64,000 bases of DNA from Stichopus chloronotus (Eukaryota > Echinodermata > Holothuroidea > Aspidochirotida > Stichopodidae): contig CM037836.1 in assembly GCA_021234535.1 (NCBI GenBank), forward strand, positions 13,003,111-13,067,110, given 5' to 3'. Below, piece after piece: positions 12,634-26,400 of the stretch. Position 1 is the stretch's first letter. Every line of letters begins with the position of its first letter. A program made the position numbers and the translations under genes. The notes under the pieces are model-generated. The model ran no database searches. It was not told the DNA's origin and saw only the letters and a list, made by a program, of their open reading frames with translations.

Positions 12634-14130
12634 TGCTGTTACACAATCTCTGCGCCGTATGCGATTTCGCAATTTATCAAAATTGCGAAAATTGCAAAAT
12701 TGCGAATTTGTTTTCAAAAATAGTTATTTCGAGTTATGGAGTTATATCAGAGGTCAGATTAGTACCACCAAAAATTACAACTAGAGTTCTACTTTAGGTG
12801 AAATATGTCTACCCTTAATAACAAAAGTTAATTCTTGACAAAAAGTGACCATCAAGTTTTTCCTGGTAAATGATTGCTACCCAATCTCTGTGCGTGTACG
12901 GTTACGTAATATCAAAATGACTTTTTGTTCAAAAATAATTAATTCGAGTTATGGAGTTAGTTGAGAGGCTTTATTGGTACCACCAGAAAGTAGAAAGGAT
13001 TTACGTTTATGTGGTGTAGGTCTACCCTGGTAACAAAACTTATTTCTCCACCAAAAGAGACCATAAAATTTTTCCCGGGAAAGGACCAAATCCATTTTGA
13101 TATATTACGTAACCGTATACCCAGAGATTGTGTAGCAGTCATTTACCGGAAAAAAAAAGTTTATGGTCACTTTTGGTCATGAAAAAAGTTTTGTTACCAA
13201 TTGTAGACCTACCACGTGAAAGTAGAACCCGTCTACTTTCTGGTGGCACTAATTCGGGCACCTCAACTAACTCCAAAACTCGAATTAATTAGAACAAAAT
13301 CCATTTTTAAAGATATTACGTAACTGTGTTTAAAGAGATTCTGTGGCAGGTATTTACTCAGAAAAACCTTCATGGTCCTTTTTGGGCACGAAATAAGTTT
13401 TGTTAAGAGGGTAGACTTACACCACCGACGTAAAAGTAAAACCATTCTACTTTCTGGTGGTACTAAAAACTGACCTTCAACTAGCTCGATTTTATTATTT
13501 TTGAAATTAAAAAACATTTTAATATATTATGTCTAACCGTATACGCAGAGATTGTGTAGTGGTCATTTCCCCGGAAAAACTTCATGGTCACTTTTTGTCA
13601 AGAAATAAATTTTGTTACCAAGGGTAGACTTAGCCTATACCACGTACATGCAGAACCTCTGTAATTTCTGGTGGTACTAATCGGGCCTCTCAACTAACTC
13701 CATAACTCGAATTAATTAGCCGATTTTGTTTTATAAAAGACCATTTTGATACATTACGTAACTGTATACAAAGAGAATTGTGTCAAGGTTATTTACTCAG
13801 AAAAACCGTCATGGTCTCGTTTGGTCAAGAAGTAAGTTTTGTTACCAAGGGCAGATCTATACCACGTAAAAGAAGAACCTTTTACTTTCTGGTGGTTATA
13901 ACCTGACTTCTCAACTAACTCCATAACTCGAATCAATTATTTTTGAAACAAAAAATCCATTTTGATGTATTACGTAACCGTATACACAGAGATTGTGTAG
14001 TGGTCCTTTCCCCGGAAAAATGTCATAGTCACTTTTGGTCAACTTGTATCCAAGGCGGGGTAGATCTATACCACATTAAAGAAGACCCCTTTTACTTTCT
14101 GGTGTTACTAAACACTATGTCCAAGATGTA
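12634..14130. repeat. ~215-bp satellite array with internal inversion
   Basis: Seven diverged units. In the first two (12634 to about 13085) the landmark reads ACACAATCTCTG / ACCCAATCTCTG (12640, 12879). In the remaining five it reads GAGATTGTGTAG-like on the plus strand at 13122, 13333, 13547, 13770 and 13989 (spacings 211-223). Each unit also carries TTACGTAACCGTATAC-, TCTGGTGGTACTAA- and CTAACTCCATAACTCGAAT-like segments. The array starts about 180 bp upstream of the CCDC122 start codon. Confidence 0.88.
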
Positions 14131-16373
14131 TTGGTTGTATGAAAAATTGAGTCAAATTTGCTGTTTGTTAGGGGAAAAAAGCCAATTTTGCCCCAAATTT
14201 GGTATTTCCAGTATATCTTGAGGAGTATTTGAGCGTTTAATGCAAATTTTTCAAGGACTTATCTGAGAACGTAGGCCTAACATTTCCAGCATATCTTGAG
14301 AACAATTAGACCAATTGACCTAAGGCTTTGTAAGTACTTACCTGAAATTGTTCAACATAATACTGCTGTAATGGTAAACTGAGTGAAATTTGCTGGAGGG
14401 GCATTTAATCAGAGTCAGTGATACCATTTCGTGGTCTTATATTTACACTACATGTCGATATACATTTATAACCATTTATGTTATCGTGTTGCTCCTTGCT
14501 CCTTCTTTTCGTTTTTCTTTCTCTGTAAATATTTTTGCAAGGCTATAGCAGAGTTTTTCAAGAAATTGAAACGTGCATTGATAGCATTCTTTTTTATTCT
14601 CTACACTCTACGGTCCTCTCATCATTTGTTTATACTAAACTTAATCAGTCCCAGACCTACTACCCATGCACTCCTTGTTTCACAAGAAGCTCGCCTTTGG
14701 AACGCGCCACGTGAAATAATTTTGTCATTCTAAATGTGTTGCAGAGACACCGAAAACGATTTTTTTTTTTTAGTTGAAAATGTATGAATGTAGCAGATAT
14801 GCAGATATGGACGATTTTTGTTTGCAGAATTTAGGCACATGTTGCTGATAATGTTGAGAAACTAGGTGAAGAACAAAAATGCAAAATAAGAGATGGAGAG
14901 AATTGTAAAAAATGGCTAATTAAAATTAATGGAGAGGGGTACCTCTAGATGAACGTCTGTCTGAATGTATTCATCTGCATCATCAGATTTTTTTTTTCTT
15001 TTTGGTTTTAATTCTCCTTGTTCGTTTATATAAATAAATTTTAGCCTAGAGAGACATGTCTCATTTGAGACCATGGTTTCACTGAAAGTTGAACGTCAAC
15101 TCACTCCAGCCGAACCTAATCAACAAGCCGGGGCAATCACGGGAGCCCTCAATTGTAAGTCAGCTAGCCCACTTATGGATATTCATAGTACATCGCAGTA
15201 CAACGCAAGTAGGCCGACTCAGCCAGTAGAGCTGTCTGATAGTTCTGACTGTCCTCCCCCTACCCCCTCCCCCATTTTTAGATGGCACTACTCGCAACCA
15301 GCTGCACATACCACCAGTAGTTGCAGTACTTTTTTAATTCACTACATGGACTGGAATTAATATGAACGCTCATCTGTACCATAGTCAATAAAATTACCCT
15401 GGAGTTCAGTTTTTCGAAAAATAAATCTTGTCGCTTCTTTTGTTTCTTTTTTTTAAACAAAAGCTCTAACATTTATCTTTGGGGGAAAAAACAGAAGCTT
15501 CAACAGTTATTTCCCGAAAAATAAAAAAAAATAGAAGCACAAACATGCATTTCTCAAAAAACATGCCTCCAACTTTCATTGACTTTGGTCTCGATTGGCT
15601 TTCGTACATTGGGTTTTGCTGTATTCTTGCCAAACCTGCCGTAGCCTGCATGCCTAGCTACTGCAGTCTGTGGCGCTACTGTAGTATGTCAGTTATGTAA
15701 ATTGCATACAGTACACATGCACACAGCATCACCGTTACCACTGGATACACACTGTCAAGTGTCAGTGTCAATCACGCGCATGCTATGCCGGAACGTCTAA
15801 CGATTTATTCACAGTTGAGTGTATAAAAATTTGGGCAGAAAATCCTGAAATGCTTTCGTACTTGGATATCTGTTAGCCTATTCAGTGTTGGTACGAAGCA
15901 AAAAGTGCATCTTTTCTTGATCTGCCTCTTTTGGAAACGACAAACCAGTTTTAGTGTAACTGTTTCCTACAGTGACTAAGTTGTGAGAAACCGTCTCATC
16001 GCACTCGAAGTGATCCAACGTGCGTACGGTACATGTACTAACTTAGGCCCATCAGTTACTGAGTTAGGCCCTGACCAACCAACTAGGCCTATTGCTTAGT
16101 TAACGTCGTTAGCTGGTGCTAGGAAGTAAGAAGAGACACGTCAACCATCGTGGAGCGATAATAATAGTCAGTGACTATCTTGTTGGAGAGAAGGCAACTA
16201 ATATTGCAATGCGGACTCCTTAATAATCAAACTGTTTAAATGGAGTCATAGATTAATCTAACGAGTAACATTATTCTTACTTTCAGTCCTACCTAATGAA
16301 TTTGCATCTAAGGATTCTTCAGCCCTGGTAAGATTGTGTGTAAGTCTGCAACTTTTCGCAAACCAGTTTCATC
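14131..16373. other. Intergenic, upstream of RIIAD1
   Basis: No exon recognised. This is the outer half of the head-to-head region between CCDC122 and RIIAD1, so it should contain the RIIAD1 promoter. A GTTACC-ACT-GGATAC sequence at 15734-15748 partly resembles an RFX X-box, but with a mismatch in the second half-site. Confidence 0.4.
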
Positions 16374-16469
16374 ATGGCTGTACCAAACCATAATGCACCA
16401 AAGGGAATGGAAGGCTATGACATCGGAGCCTTGAGCCAAGAGCAACAGGAGAAATTGAACCAATTCAAA
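16374..16469 (+). CDS. RIIAD1: RIIAD1 exon 1
   Basis: 32 codons from the ATG, ending ...EQQEKLNQFK at a GTGAGT donor, phase 0. Confidence 0.92.
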
Positions 16470-17347
16470 GTGAGTAACATTTCACATGCAATATAATTCA
16501 CACAAAAAGTAGCTGGTCTTTTACTCCCATGGAAGTGAGTCCCAACCCATTCGCCTCGGTTCTTTCACCCCCTGTCAAGTTTGTCCCAAAGCCAAAGTGG
16601 AAGTCGCCTCTCACCAAGTATTCACCTGATATTCTCCTGTCCTGATGAAGTGATGCTACTGTAAATAGCGTTACCTCTTTCTTAGTGGATAGGAGGTTTG
16701 CTATCTTGAAGATGTGCTGGCCAGTGTAGGTTTTATATCCAGTAATTGACTGACTGCTGAGTCTTGTTCCAAGATTTCCGGCATCTCACAAAAAACAAAA
16801 TTTCGAAAACATTCCAGTCTAGCCCATGCTAGAATTTTTAGGTTTGATTTTTGTTAAGTGGCCCCCTTGTCGAAAATTTTTAAAAACGAGAAATTAATGA
16901 ATGTCTACATGTGCCAATAAATTTGTTGAGTAGAGAAAATTGTGATGTCGTCCTGACAAGTATGTCATTCTTCCACCATCCAACTCCATCATTAAATTCA
17001 AGAAATGTACAGTCTGTGCTCATAGAAAAATGTTGTAAGTGACAGAGTCATTTGCGTCATACACCTTTTGACACATTTAATTTGAGCCTTCAATGACTGT
17101 ACCTCTTTGAAGTTCACTTATTCCTTGCTGTTTGCAAGATTCTTTACACAGCGTAATATTGGCGTTTGGAACTCGTCACCAGCACATGTCATAAATGCAC
17201 CATCTTCGAACGGATTTAAGTCAAACTTTCGACAAAGTCTGGCGGAAGTAGGGATCTCTATTTTGATTACAGAGCCGATTTTTAGCTTCACATTTTCTTT
17301 TCGACGAAGTGGCCTATGGCCAACAACGTCATAGATTGATGATGATA

Positions 17348-17403
<56 letters not shown>

Positions 17404-20400
17404 GATGTTTGGTATGAGTGATTGTTTTTCAACCTGCTTAAATTCATTTCTTATGATATCAAGCAAGAACAATTATTTAATTACATGGGACTATAGAAGG
17501 TGAAATTCTGGCAAAAACACAATCCAAATGCACTTTCCAGCATACTTACACATGCAATCAACCAGTAACCTATCAGGTGTTTTAGCAACCCGACACAACT
17601 AAAATAAAAATAGTATGGTCAGTGATAATATCCTGATGCAAGATTGAATAAAAATTTGTAACAATGTTACCACCATTTTTTCACTTAATGCCACCAGTGA
17701 ACTGAGTGGTCTGAACTTTGGGGCAGACTGGTAGGACTTTTGGGGCAAACTGGTAAACTACTGATACATGGGATAATCTGGTTACTTGAGGGTGAACTGG
17801 TTGGGGGAAAATTGCAAAGAGGATTGAAACGTTCATGAATCATTCAGAGCAGACAGCTGTAGGTCAAATACTATTAGCATACCCCAAGCTTTGTGTACTG
17901 CCAAACTTTGTGCACCTCTAAAATATGTAGGCCTGAAAATGCAATGGTCATAGCAGCTTGATAAAATTGTTGCTGTCATACTCGACTAAGAAATGGCTGA
18001 ACCACAGTTTATTTAAGTAACCACCTCTGATTAGTCAGCTGTAATGTAATCCAGTGGCACAAGAGAGTTAAATCACCCTGTTTGCAATTGCACAATTACT
18101 GCCTTAAGTTATAGATTTCTAAATCATCATTTTGACCATTCAATGAACTCTTTTGCGACCATTTTTGTCTTCAAGGCAACTTCATCTATGACTGCCCTGC
18201 TAATGTTATGAGGTGTACAAAATTTACAGTTTCAGGTGATCATGTTGATAACTCAAGCAGGTGATACTGAAATAACAGATTTCAAGGTGCAACCCCTGCG
18301 CGGTTGAATCAAATGACGTGAAAACTTCTTGATCAAACAAAGAAGATTGCCAGCAGATTGAAATTCCAATGTTTTCATATTGTGCACAGTTTGATCCATC
18401 CACTAATGTTACCTTGGTAGGCTAATAGAAGTATACAGATTGAATGGTGCGCTGGATTGATTGGTGCACCCAAGAGCTAATAGTATGGAACGTGTGTATC
18501 ACTTCAGCGAACCTAACCTTGTCACTGTAAGCAGAGTGAGATAAATGAACATGAGTTCATTGCAAATGCTTAAGGTCAGTCAAATATAGACAGACTACAG
18601 TGTGGTTCTTTGATCATTTTTTTACATCCTTGCCCATTGTCTCATGTAGACCATGCATCATTACCTAAATTAGAAATGTCAACAACAAAAATACGGTACT
18701 CTTACAGTAACTGGCTACTGAAGACAATTAATATTCCCTAAAAGTCAGGAATATTTTTTCCCTCTTTATTGGTGAAACAGTATATCTCAATGACATGTTC
18801 CATTTGGGAGTATGGATTTTGAAAGAAGATGGTTCATTTCTTCTTGGAATCTCTGATATCACCCAGGTACAACTTCTTGAATATCCTGTAAAACTTTCCT
18901 TACAAAAATATTTTACATACAACTTAGTTTAAGGTACAGTGTGCGACCTCAACTATAATATTTTCAGGTATTTATTTACAAGACACCCAATCTACTGTAC
19001 ATTTTCACTCATGTCAAATTTCAAAGTCTAATGAGGACTTCAATTTCAAAGAAAAACAAAGAATTCTTGCAATAATTCGCCACTATTACGTGGCACTTAA
19101 TTGCAACCTTGAGGCAACTGGAAATTTTCCTCAACCAGAAAATCTTCAAATGGCAAATGTTTTGAGTTAGGTTAAGATATTGACATGGGATTTGAAATTC
19201 TTGCAGTGAAAATTAGTCTCTTCCATTTAATTTTCAGTAAAATATGACTTAAAAAATCTGAGTGATGTCCACTTCTCCCGCACTACAAGTGTACATACCT
19301 GATGATTTATAGGTCATCATCAGGGGTTTTTGTCATGACTTCATGAACAACATTGAGGGACTAACTGTCAGATTACTTTCTAAGACAACAGATATGTTGG
19401 GTCCAAATTGTGTCCAAAATCCTGTCTTCACAATTCAACAAGTTTCTGACTTTTTTCCTGTTGAAGAGTTGTTGATCAAGTCATAAAGTGTATCATCCTA
19501 GAGTCCCCCTTGCTACTGTACTGTACATGTTAGCTTTACAGTGATGAAGGGAACAAAGTGCTTCAAAGTGGCTTTTTTACTTCTGCTCTGTGGGAAACAA
19601 TATTGACTAGAATGTGCAGTACATACATACATGTCCTTTGCATTTGTGTGGCTCTGGCCCTTACTTTTACTAAAGTTCTGCCGAAACAAGCTCTTCATTT
19701 TTACATTGCATTTGGGACCTTGGTTGTGAGGTTTGAGAGCTACTGTAAGATACTTCATATTCACCTAGCCCACCAACAGTACAGTAGCGCTCACTATTCA
19801 TGGACATTTTTTTTTCAGTCTGTCATGGTCCATGAGTACCTGAGCAAAAGAGGCCATCTTCATTACTCGAAGACTTCTTTTCTGTGATGCTGCACTACAA
19901 ATGATACTGCTGGGAGATCATAGTCACCCTTTTTTTTCTTTTTTGAGTATACAGTCTACGGTATACAGTACCCATACTGCTCAGATCACTGTGCAGTACT
20001 GTAGGTAGCTGTGGAAGTGGGCTACAACATGCTATAACTGTAGCATAGAGTAACCTGTCACATGTATACAGTTTACTGCACAGGCAATTCAGTCTTGATG
20101 GATAGTGCTCTGAAACATGAAAATAAGTTACTGTATGTTTCTCAATGATCTATCTCTTCCAGCTTCTCCACCTTTTTAAGAGCATTTCATATTTAATGTC
20201 AAATAGCATGGTCAGTATAAAATTTGGTCGTGAGAGGGATTTCCCATTAGGTACCTTTTAAAAAGAAAATGCCTCAGAATTTATCCATGGATGAGCAAAT
20301 GGTCAATCACACGGTCTGGGAACTGGAGATTACGCTGTAACAACCCGATTGTTAATTCCCATCGAAGCGTGTGATACCGTGCAGCTCCATTGAAAGGTGT

Positions 20401-23400
20401 GCCTGCTATCTGATCACTATCTGCGCAAGAAATGATCGTGGCCAGAGAGAGAGACAAACAATCAAGCGTGCTGGAGCAGAAACTCCCCCTCCCCCCTTCC
20501 CCACCGACCTGATACTGGTAGAATAGCCTAATGGGAATTCCCTCTAACGGTAAGGTAATACTGCAATTCCAAGGTGTCCTATTAATGTCGTGCACCATCA
20601 TAGGAAACGTCGACTTGAATTCTGCAGTGTCGTACAGTTGCCTATGTAAAATTGGACATTATGCAATTAGGTCTTTTAATAAAAAACTTTTGAATAAAAC
20701 TTCTCTTTGGGATAAAGGATTGGTATGTACAGTTACTTTATACTTACTTATATGTTGACCTTTGTTGCTGTATCATAAGTTTACAAATTAAATTTGACCA
20801 TGTTTTTTTTTTAAAAATAACTACCGTAAATGTTTTTCAATGTTTGAATTTAATCAACAGATCCAGACAAGATTATCAAATGAGAAATACTTGAGAGAAC
20901 ATCCAGAGGTAGATTGCCTGTTGTTAGGCTTCTTGGGGTAAGAACTTCAGTGTCAATGTTCATTTCTGCGCGCTATTTGTATTTCCACGGAATGTCACTG
21001 TCAGAGGACGTACTGTTGGGGCATGACCTATGTTAATGTGAGGTCCTGAGAAACCTGTCAGGCTGTGAAATATAGCATACATGACATGAGATAACCTCTT
21101 CATGACCCACAGGTGTAACTGACAAAGTATACACAGGTACTAGAGAACCTGCAACTTACAATGTCAATAATTGTAAAAAAAAAAAAAAAACGTTATTGTA
21201 AAGAATGATAATAATGTAAGGTCACACATACTTGCTTTGAAGCTCACAAGATTAACATTAACACAAACATTTTCTCTTAGAATCAGCTGCTTGGACTGGT
21301 AAATGCCTATACTTTTTTTATGCATCATATTGAATACAAGAACCCTGTTGTTTTTGGTAGAGGTCAAAGATCTGAGGTCAGCAGAGGTCAAAATATGAAA
21401 TGCACTCAAATTGCAAAATTTCAAGAATGAAAGCTTGCACTTATCTCATGTGGCATGTTGATGGATCACATTCATTACCCTACAACATCCTTTTTGCCTT
21501 TGGTGGAGGCCAGAGTTCGAATGAGGTCAGCAGAGGTGAAAGACAACTTTGCTACAACTCAAAGTCCCAAGAATGCAAGCTTATTTTGATCCCCATGGAC
21601 CTCAGTCTGCACTCAGTGCAAGAACCCTAGGTATCATTTTTGGTGAAGTCAAAGGCCATGACTGAGGTCTCTTGAAGTCAAAATGTGAAAACTGTTTGCA
21701 CACTACCTCAAAGATTGCAAGCTTGGACTGTTCATCTCGTGAATACACATCAATCCTGTTGAGCATAATATCTCTAATTTGCTTTTGGTAAAAGTTAAAA
21801 AAAATCAATTTAGATCAGCAGAGTTTGAAGAGTGAAACACCTTGTAAAAACAATACAGTGTCTGAAGAACTGAAGCTCATATGGTATGTTAATCAACCTC
21901 GATGGGGTTAATAACCCCATTTTTGGGTCTGTAAGCCACTAGATGTTGAAGCCAATGAACGTCAAACTCTGGCAGCAGTACAGTATCTGCCATATGCTAG
22001 GAGATTGCGAAGAACTTACATCGCAAATCATTATTCTGTCATACATTGACTCATTTGATTTGTTACACAGTATGATGCCTTTTGCGGAGGAAACATAATT
22101 TTTTAAGCGCTATAGTAATACCTGCTTCAGTTTACTTCATGAATCAAGAATGGAAATTGTAATTTAATGCCAATGTATAGTGCATTGTATCCCAACATAA
22201 ACAGGTAGGCCGCTATGCCGTAGGTTGTACTATGAAAACCACAATGCATGTTTGCGGTCTGTTTACAGTGGTTTTGTGTTCTCTCATCTCTTCAAATCAT
22301 CAGAAGTTACAGTAGCTATGGACAGTAGTGTTGCACATTTACACTACCCTTTTTCTTCAGACACTTTAATATATACCTAAGGTAAAAAATTTCAGGACTG
22401 CAGAATATATCACAAAGTTAGAGGAAAAAGAATTAAAGCTCCCATCTTCACAGGATATTCATGCACTGAGATATGAAATGTTGCAGCTTGTTTTCTCGGT
22501 TTAAAACAGTCAGTTGTGAATAATTTGTGATGTCATTCTTGTTCTACTCAAATTGCTTTCTTCGTTTGTCTTTATTTTTTTTTTAAGCCAATGTTGCAGT
22601 GGTCTCGCCATGTGTCCTTGAATATGGGATGACTTGACAGGTACAAGTCCTCTACATACAACCTGCTATGCAAGAAATAAGTAAGCTCTTCAAGGTTGTC
22701 TGTAAACATTTGAAGGAAACAATTTTCCAGAGTTGCACAAGAAGGGCATCTCAAACATTATTGTAAAATGGACCATTACATATTATTAAGTGAATATCTT
22801 TGAACATTTATTTCTCAGCAATGGAGCAAGCTATGAAGATGGGAGGTGAATGAACACGGTTTATTTACAAACCTCCAAATAGATATTCTTAACTGTAATT
22901 CTAGACTATAGATGCACTTCAAGTTCCACCCTTGCCACCCCCCCCCCCCCCCAGGTTCTCACCACATGCTGTAGCCCTTTCATTAGGCGCCTGGCATTGA
23001 TCGAAAAATCTGAGAGGAAATTGATCATATAAACAAAGGTTGTTTGCATAATAGCAGGTAGGTACAGTGCAGTACATACATCGTACTGTATAGGACTGTA
23101 GTCATCACTATGTTGGCTTCTTCCAGTGCAGATGGCTTCTTACAGTCAGAAACACAAGTAAAGTTTTGCACTCAACTTTCATGTTCAAGCACAATAGTTT
23201 GAACAAGAACATGGTGAGGTAATCATACAGTATACAGTATGAGAATACCTCTTTCCTTACCAGATGCCAATTTACAATCCATTATAGCCATTGCACTGTA
23301 CCTGACATCATCTGCAGCAGTGTAGTGAATTGTGCCATTATGATTGTCGCCTGCACTCTCCTATTCGAGAAAAGGTAAGAAACTTAGCACACAACTTCAC

Positions 23401-26400
23401 TGAAGATACTACTGTAAGTGTTACATTCCAGGCAAAACGGAAGATGAAGTCAGTGAATCTGAAATCATGAAAATGTATCGAAGAAACGTACGAACAAAAA
23501 CTTACCATAATATATAGCCATGGTATGGCATGGACATTAGTGTGGTAGTTCACTTGCTATGGTACATGGAACCCACAGAGCTGAGCATTAAAAGTTTAAA
23601 ACTGCAATCGAGTGGTCTATTTGCAAGGTATCATTACCATAACAGTGGTGTCTAGAATTTAGTCAATGAAACGTATCAGCAGGTCGGGGAATATCCAATA
23701 CACACTTACCAGAATATATGGCCATATGGCATGGACATTAGTGTGGTAGTTCACTTGCTAGGGTACATTGAATCAGACCGACACATGTACTGTACCCACA
23801 GAATTGTCTCTTAATGTACAAACACAACACTGGCAATGACTTCAGCTCACCATGCTTGTTGTATTCAATAAGAAGAGCTAAAAAAGTTCCCCTGCAATCT
23901 TACAAATCTTACCTGCTTCAACAACACTATGTGGAATTTGATGCATTTCATACTGATGTATGATATTGACAAACGTCACTTCAATATCTACAGTGATCTT
24001 CATCAAACAACTTGTAGAAATTTACTCAAACCTCATATGTGGAGGCCAAAAGGGAATTCACTGCAACGCAAAAGCTTCATAGTATTTTGAGTGGTCATCG
24101 TCTTCTCACAACTTCTCAATGTACCCACAGTACTGAACTTGCAATGTACAAGTTAAACCATATTCACCATATTCAAACTAGAAATCTGGATTTGCATTGA
24201 AAATCTGATGAAGCCTCTATCGGCTAGGTGCTGTAGAGGTGTTAAGTAAAAAACTGAAATTGGTTCAATGGGCCTTACGATTCTTGTCGATAATTTACAG
24301 CATACTAAACTACGTATGGTGAGGAGGAACGGATGCTCCCCACTGTACGTGAACCTAGTGCCAGACATGTCCTTTCACTCTTAAGAAGAGGATACAGTTG
24401 GTTTACTATACTGATTTCCTATGCTTTACTTTTATTACCCGGATCCAAAATTACCACCAGATTCTTTCATTGAAGCGAAAAACGACGCAACCGCTGTGCG
24501 AATGCACTTTGTCAGATTGCCAAATTTCACCTTACCACACTTAGGAAAACCTCAAAATGGAATTTTCCTCTTGTCAAGGAATGAAGGCAAGTGTATGTAG
24601 CGTACTGATGAGATTCCTTCACACAAATGTGATGTGCAGTACTGTTATACCAACGTAAACAATAAAGCTACCATTTGGTCAGGTACTCGGGTACCCAATG
24701 GGTATGGAAAAAAATTACCCGATTCTAGTTTTAGGAATCGATAAAAACACTTAAGGAAACGTAGCATTTTTGTGGCATATTAACTTCTTGATGCTAACTA
24801 TGATCCAAAGGCTTTTTTTGTCCACTTCTTTTGAGAGACCAGTAGTTCATTAGAAAGCTGGTACTGTACTGTATCATGAGATGAGCTCATACTTGACATT
24901 GGTTCATATGTTTTCGGGGAGGCAGTTTGTTTGTAAAAAAAACAAAACAAAGACCTCTTTTTGCTTTCAGTTGATAGCGCTTGTTATATGATGTCAGTCA
25001 TATGATAGTCCATTAATCCCTGATTTATGCATGTATGCACTTGTCACCATGAGCAGCAGCTAGACAGCCGTAAGTCACATCGTCGAAACAACAATGCATT
25101 GTTGCACTCTGACCGTTGGAAGCAGAGCTTGTAACGACTCCCACATGCCTGACTGCCACTGCACTTTTCCTCCGTTGTTGTTTCTAATATGAAGGATACG
25201 CATGTATGCTGTGGAAACGAGGGGCTGGGTACAGCACTGTAGATGAAGCTTTAATTACAATTTCACCAAGTCACTGTGCATCTGCTACACATCATAAACA
25301 CACTAGATTGGTTTCTTCCACCCTCCAGCAACCAGCAGCAGATGTCTGTGAATGATACCTTTGGATACAGATTAGACCAGACAGGGTGAAATAATTGAAA
25401 CGTTCAAATAACAGAGATCTAGCTCTCATATCGATGGGATGTTCTTCCTGATCCTGTTATCGAGAGATGGTATATCGCCAGCTCCGTTAATTTCTTTGTG
25501 CGCTCCCCATACGGTATGGTAGCTTTGCTCGCTGCAAGCTTAGATTGCTGTTGCAACACGGTGCCCGTTGCTTAATTTTCGGTGTGCTGTTGTCGTGTGA
25601 AACAGCGTACGTCAAAATGTGAAAACTTTCTCTGGCTGTGTTTCTCATGGCATCAGGACTGCACTTAGCACTGTTTCTTTTTGACTGAAAGTGCCTCATG
25701 GTCAATGCACAATAACGTGACATTTATGGTATGGTAGTTAAGTACCTGAAAGGGGTAATGCTCTTATTACCCCATTCACACTGCTACTGCATCGCAGTAA
25801 GGTAAAAGTTCGCAGTCACTGAAATTTCCTACTGTAGTTCACTTCATTTGTTAGGATCTGTTTCTGATTACGTTTGTTTAATATTCGATTTAACATCGTT
25901 AAACTCATAGCTTTGCCATTGAGTCTATCAACGTGCAAGTGGTTCATGTAATGTGGTAGGCATATGTCCCCTCTGTTTTCAGAAAACAACTCTTTAGGGC
26001 AGATGTTAGTAAATGTGGTAGGCGTATGCTCCCTCTGCTTTAAAGAAAAACCATTCAAAACTGATGTTACTAAATGGTGAATTGCTTGGGTACAAAATGA
26101 ACAAAGGAAGTCATTAGAGCGTTGATTCTGTTTTGCGTCGTCTTGTTCTTCATTTCTTTGTCAATAGGAGGAATCGCTAAGTGCATATGATTTGTTGAGG
26201 AGGAGGAGGAGGAGGTTGATCAGGGTCTACAATAGTTGCTCCATCCTCTTCCTTGCTGCTACCTCCTCACAGTTAAGTGCCTGAAAGTGTCACTGCAAAG
26301 TTTGATGGCATAAAGCTTTGGAAAATGTTGGCAAGATGAAACGCGACTAAGAATTACACTGTCCTTTATCGTCATATCTTCCAAAAAATGGGTTGAATGG

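Noticed and set aside
15073..15154. ATG followed by 27 codons and a strong GTAAGT donor upstream of RIIAD1
   Set aside because: Splicing to the AG just before the RIIAD1 start does not keep frame, and the peptide resembles nothing known.
15734..15748. RFX X-box-like GTTACC-ACT-GGATAC upstream of RIIAD1
   Set aside because: Second half-site is mismatched and the distance (~630 bp) is long; chance occurrence is likely.
17118..17503. Open frames with long poly-Ser or poly-Met
   Set aside because: Produced by the (GAT)n microsatellite read in different frames.
20281..20601. 106-codon minus-strand open frame in RIIAD1 intron 1
   Set aside because: Somewhat GC-rich, but no recognisable domain, signal or splice sites.
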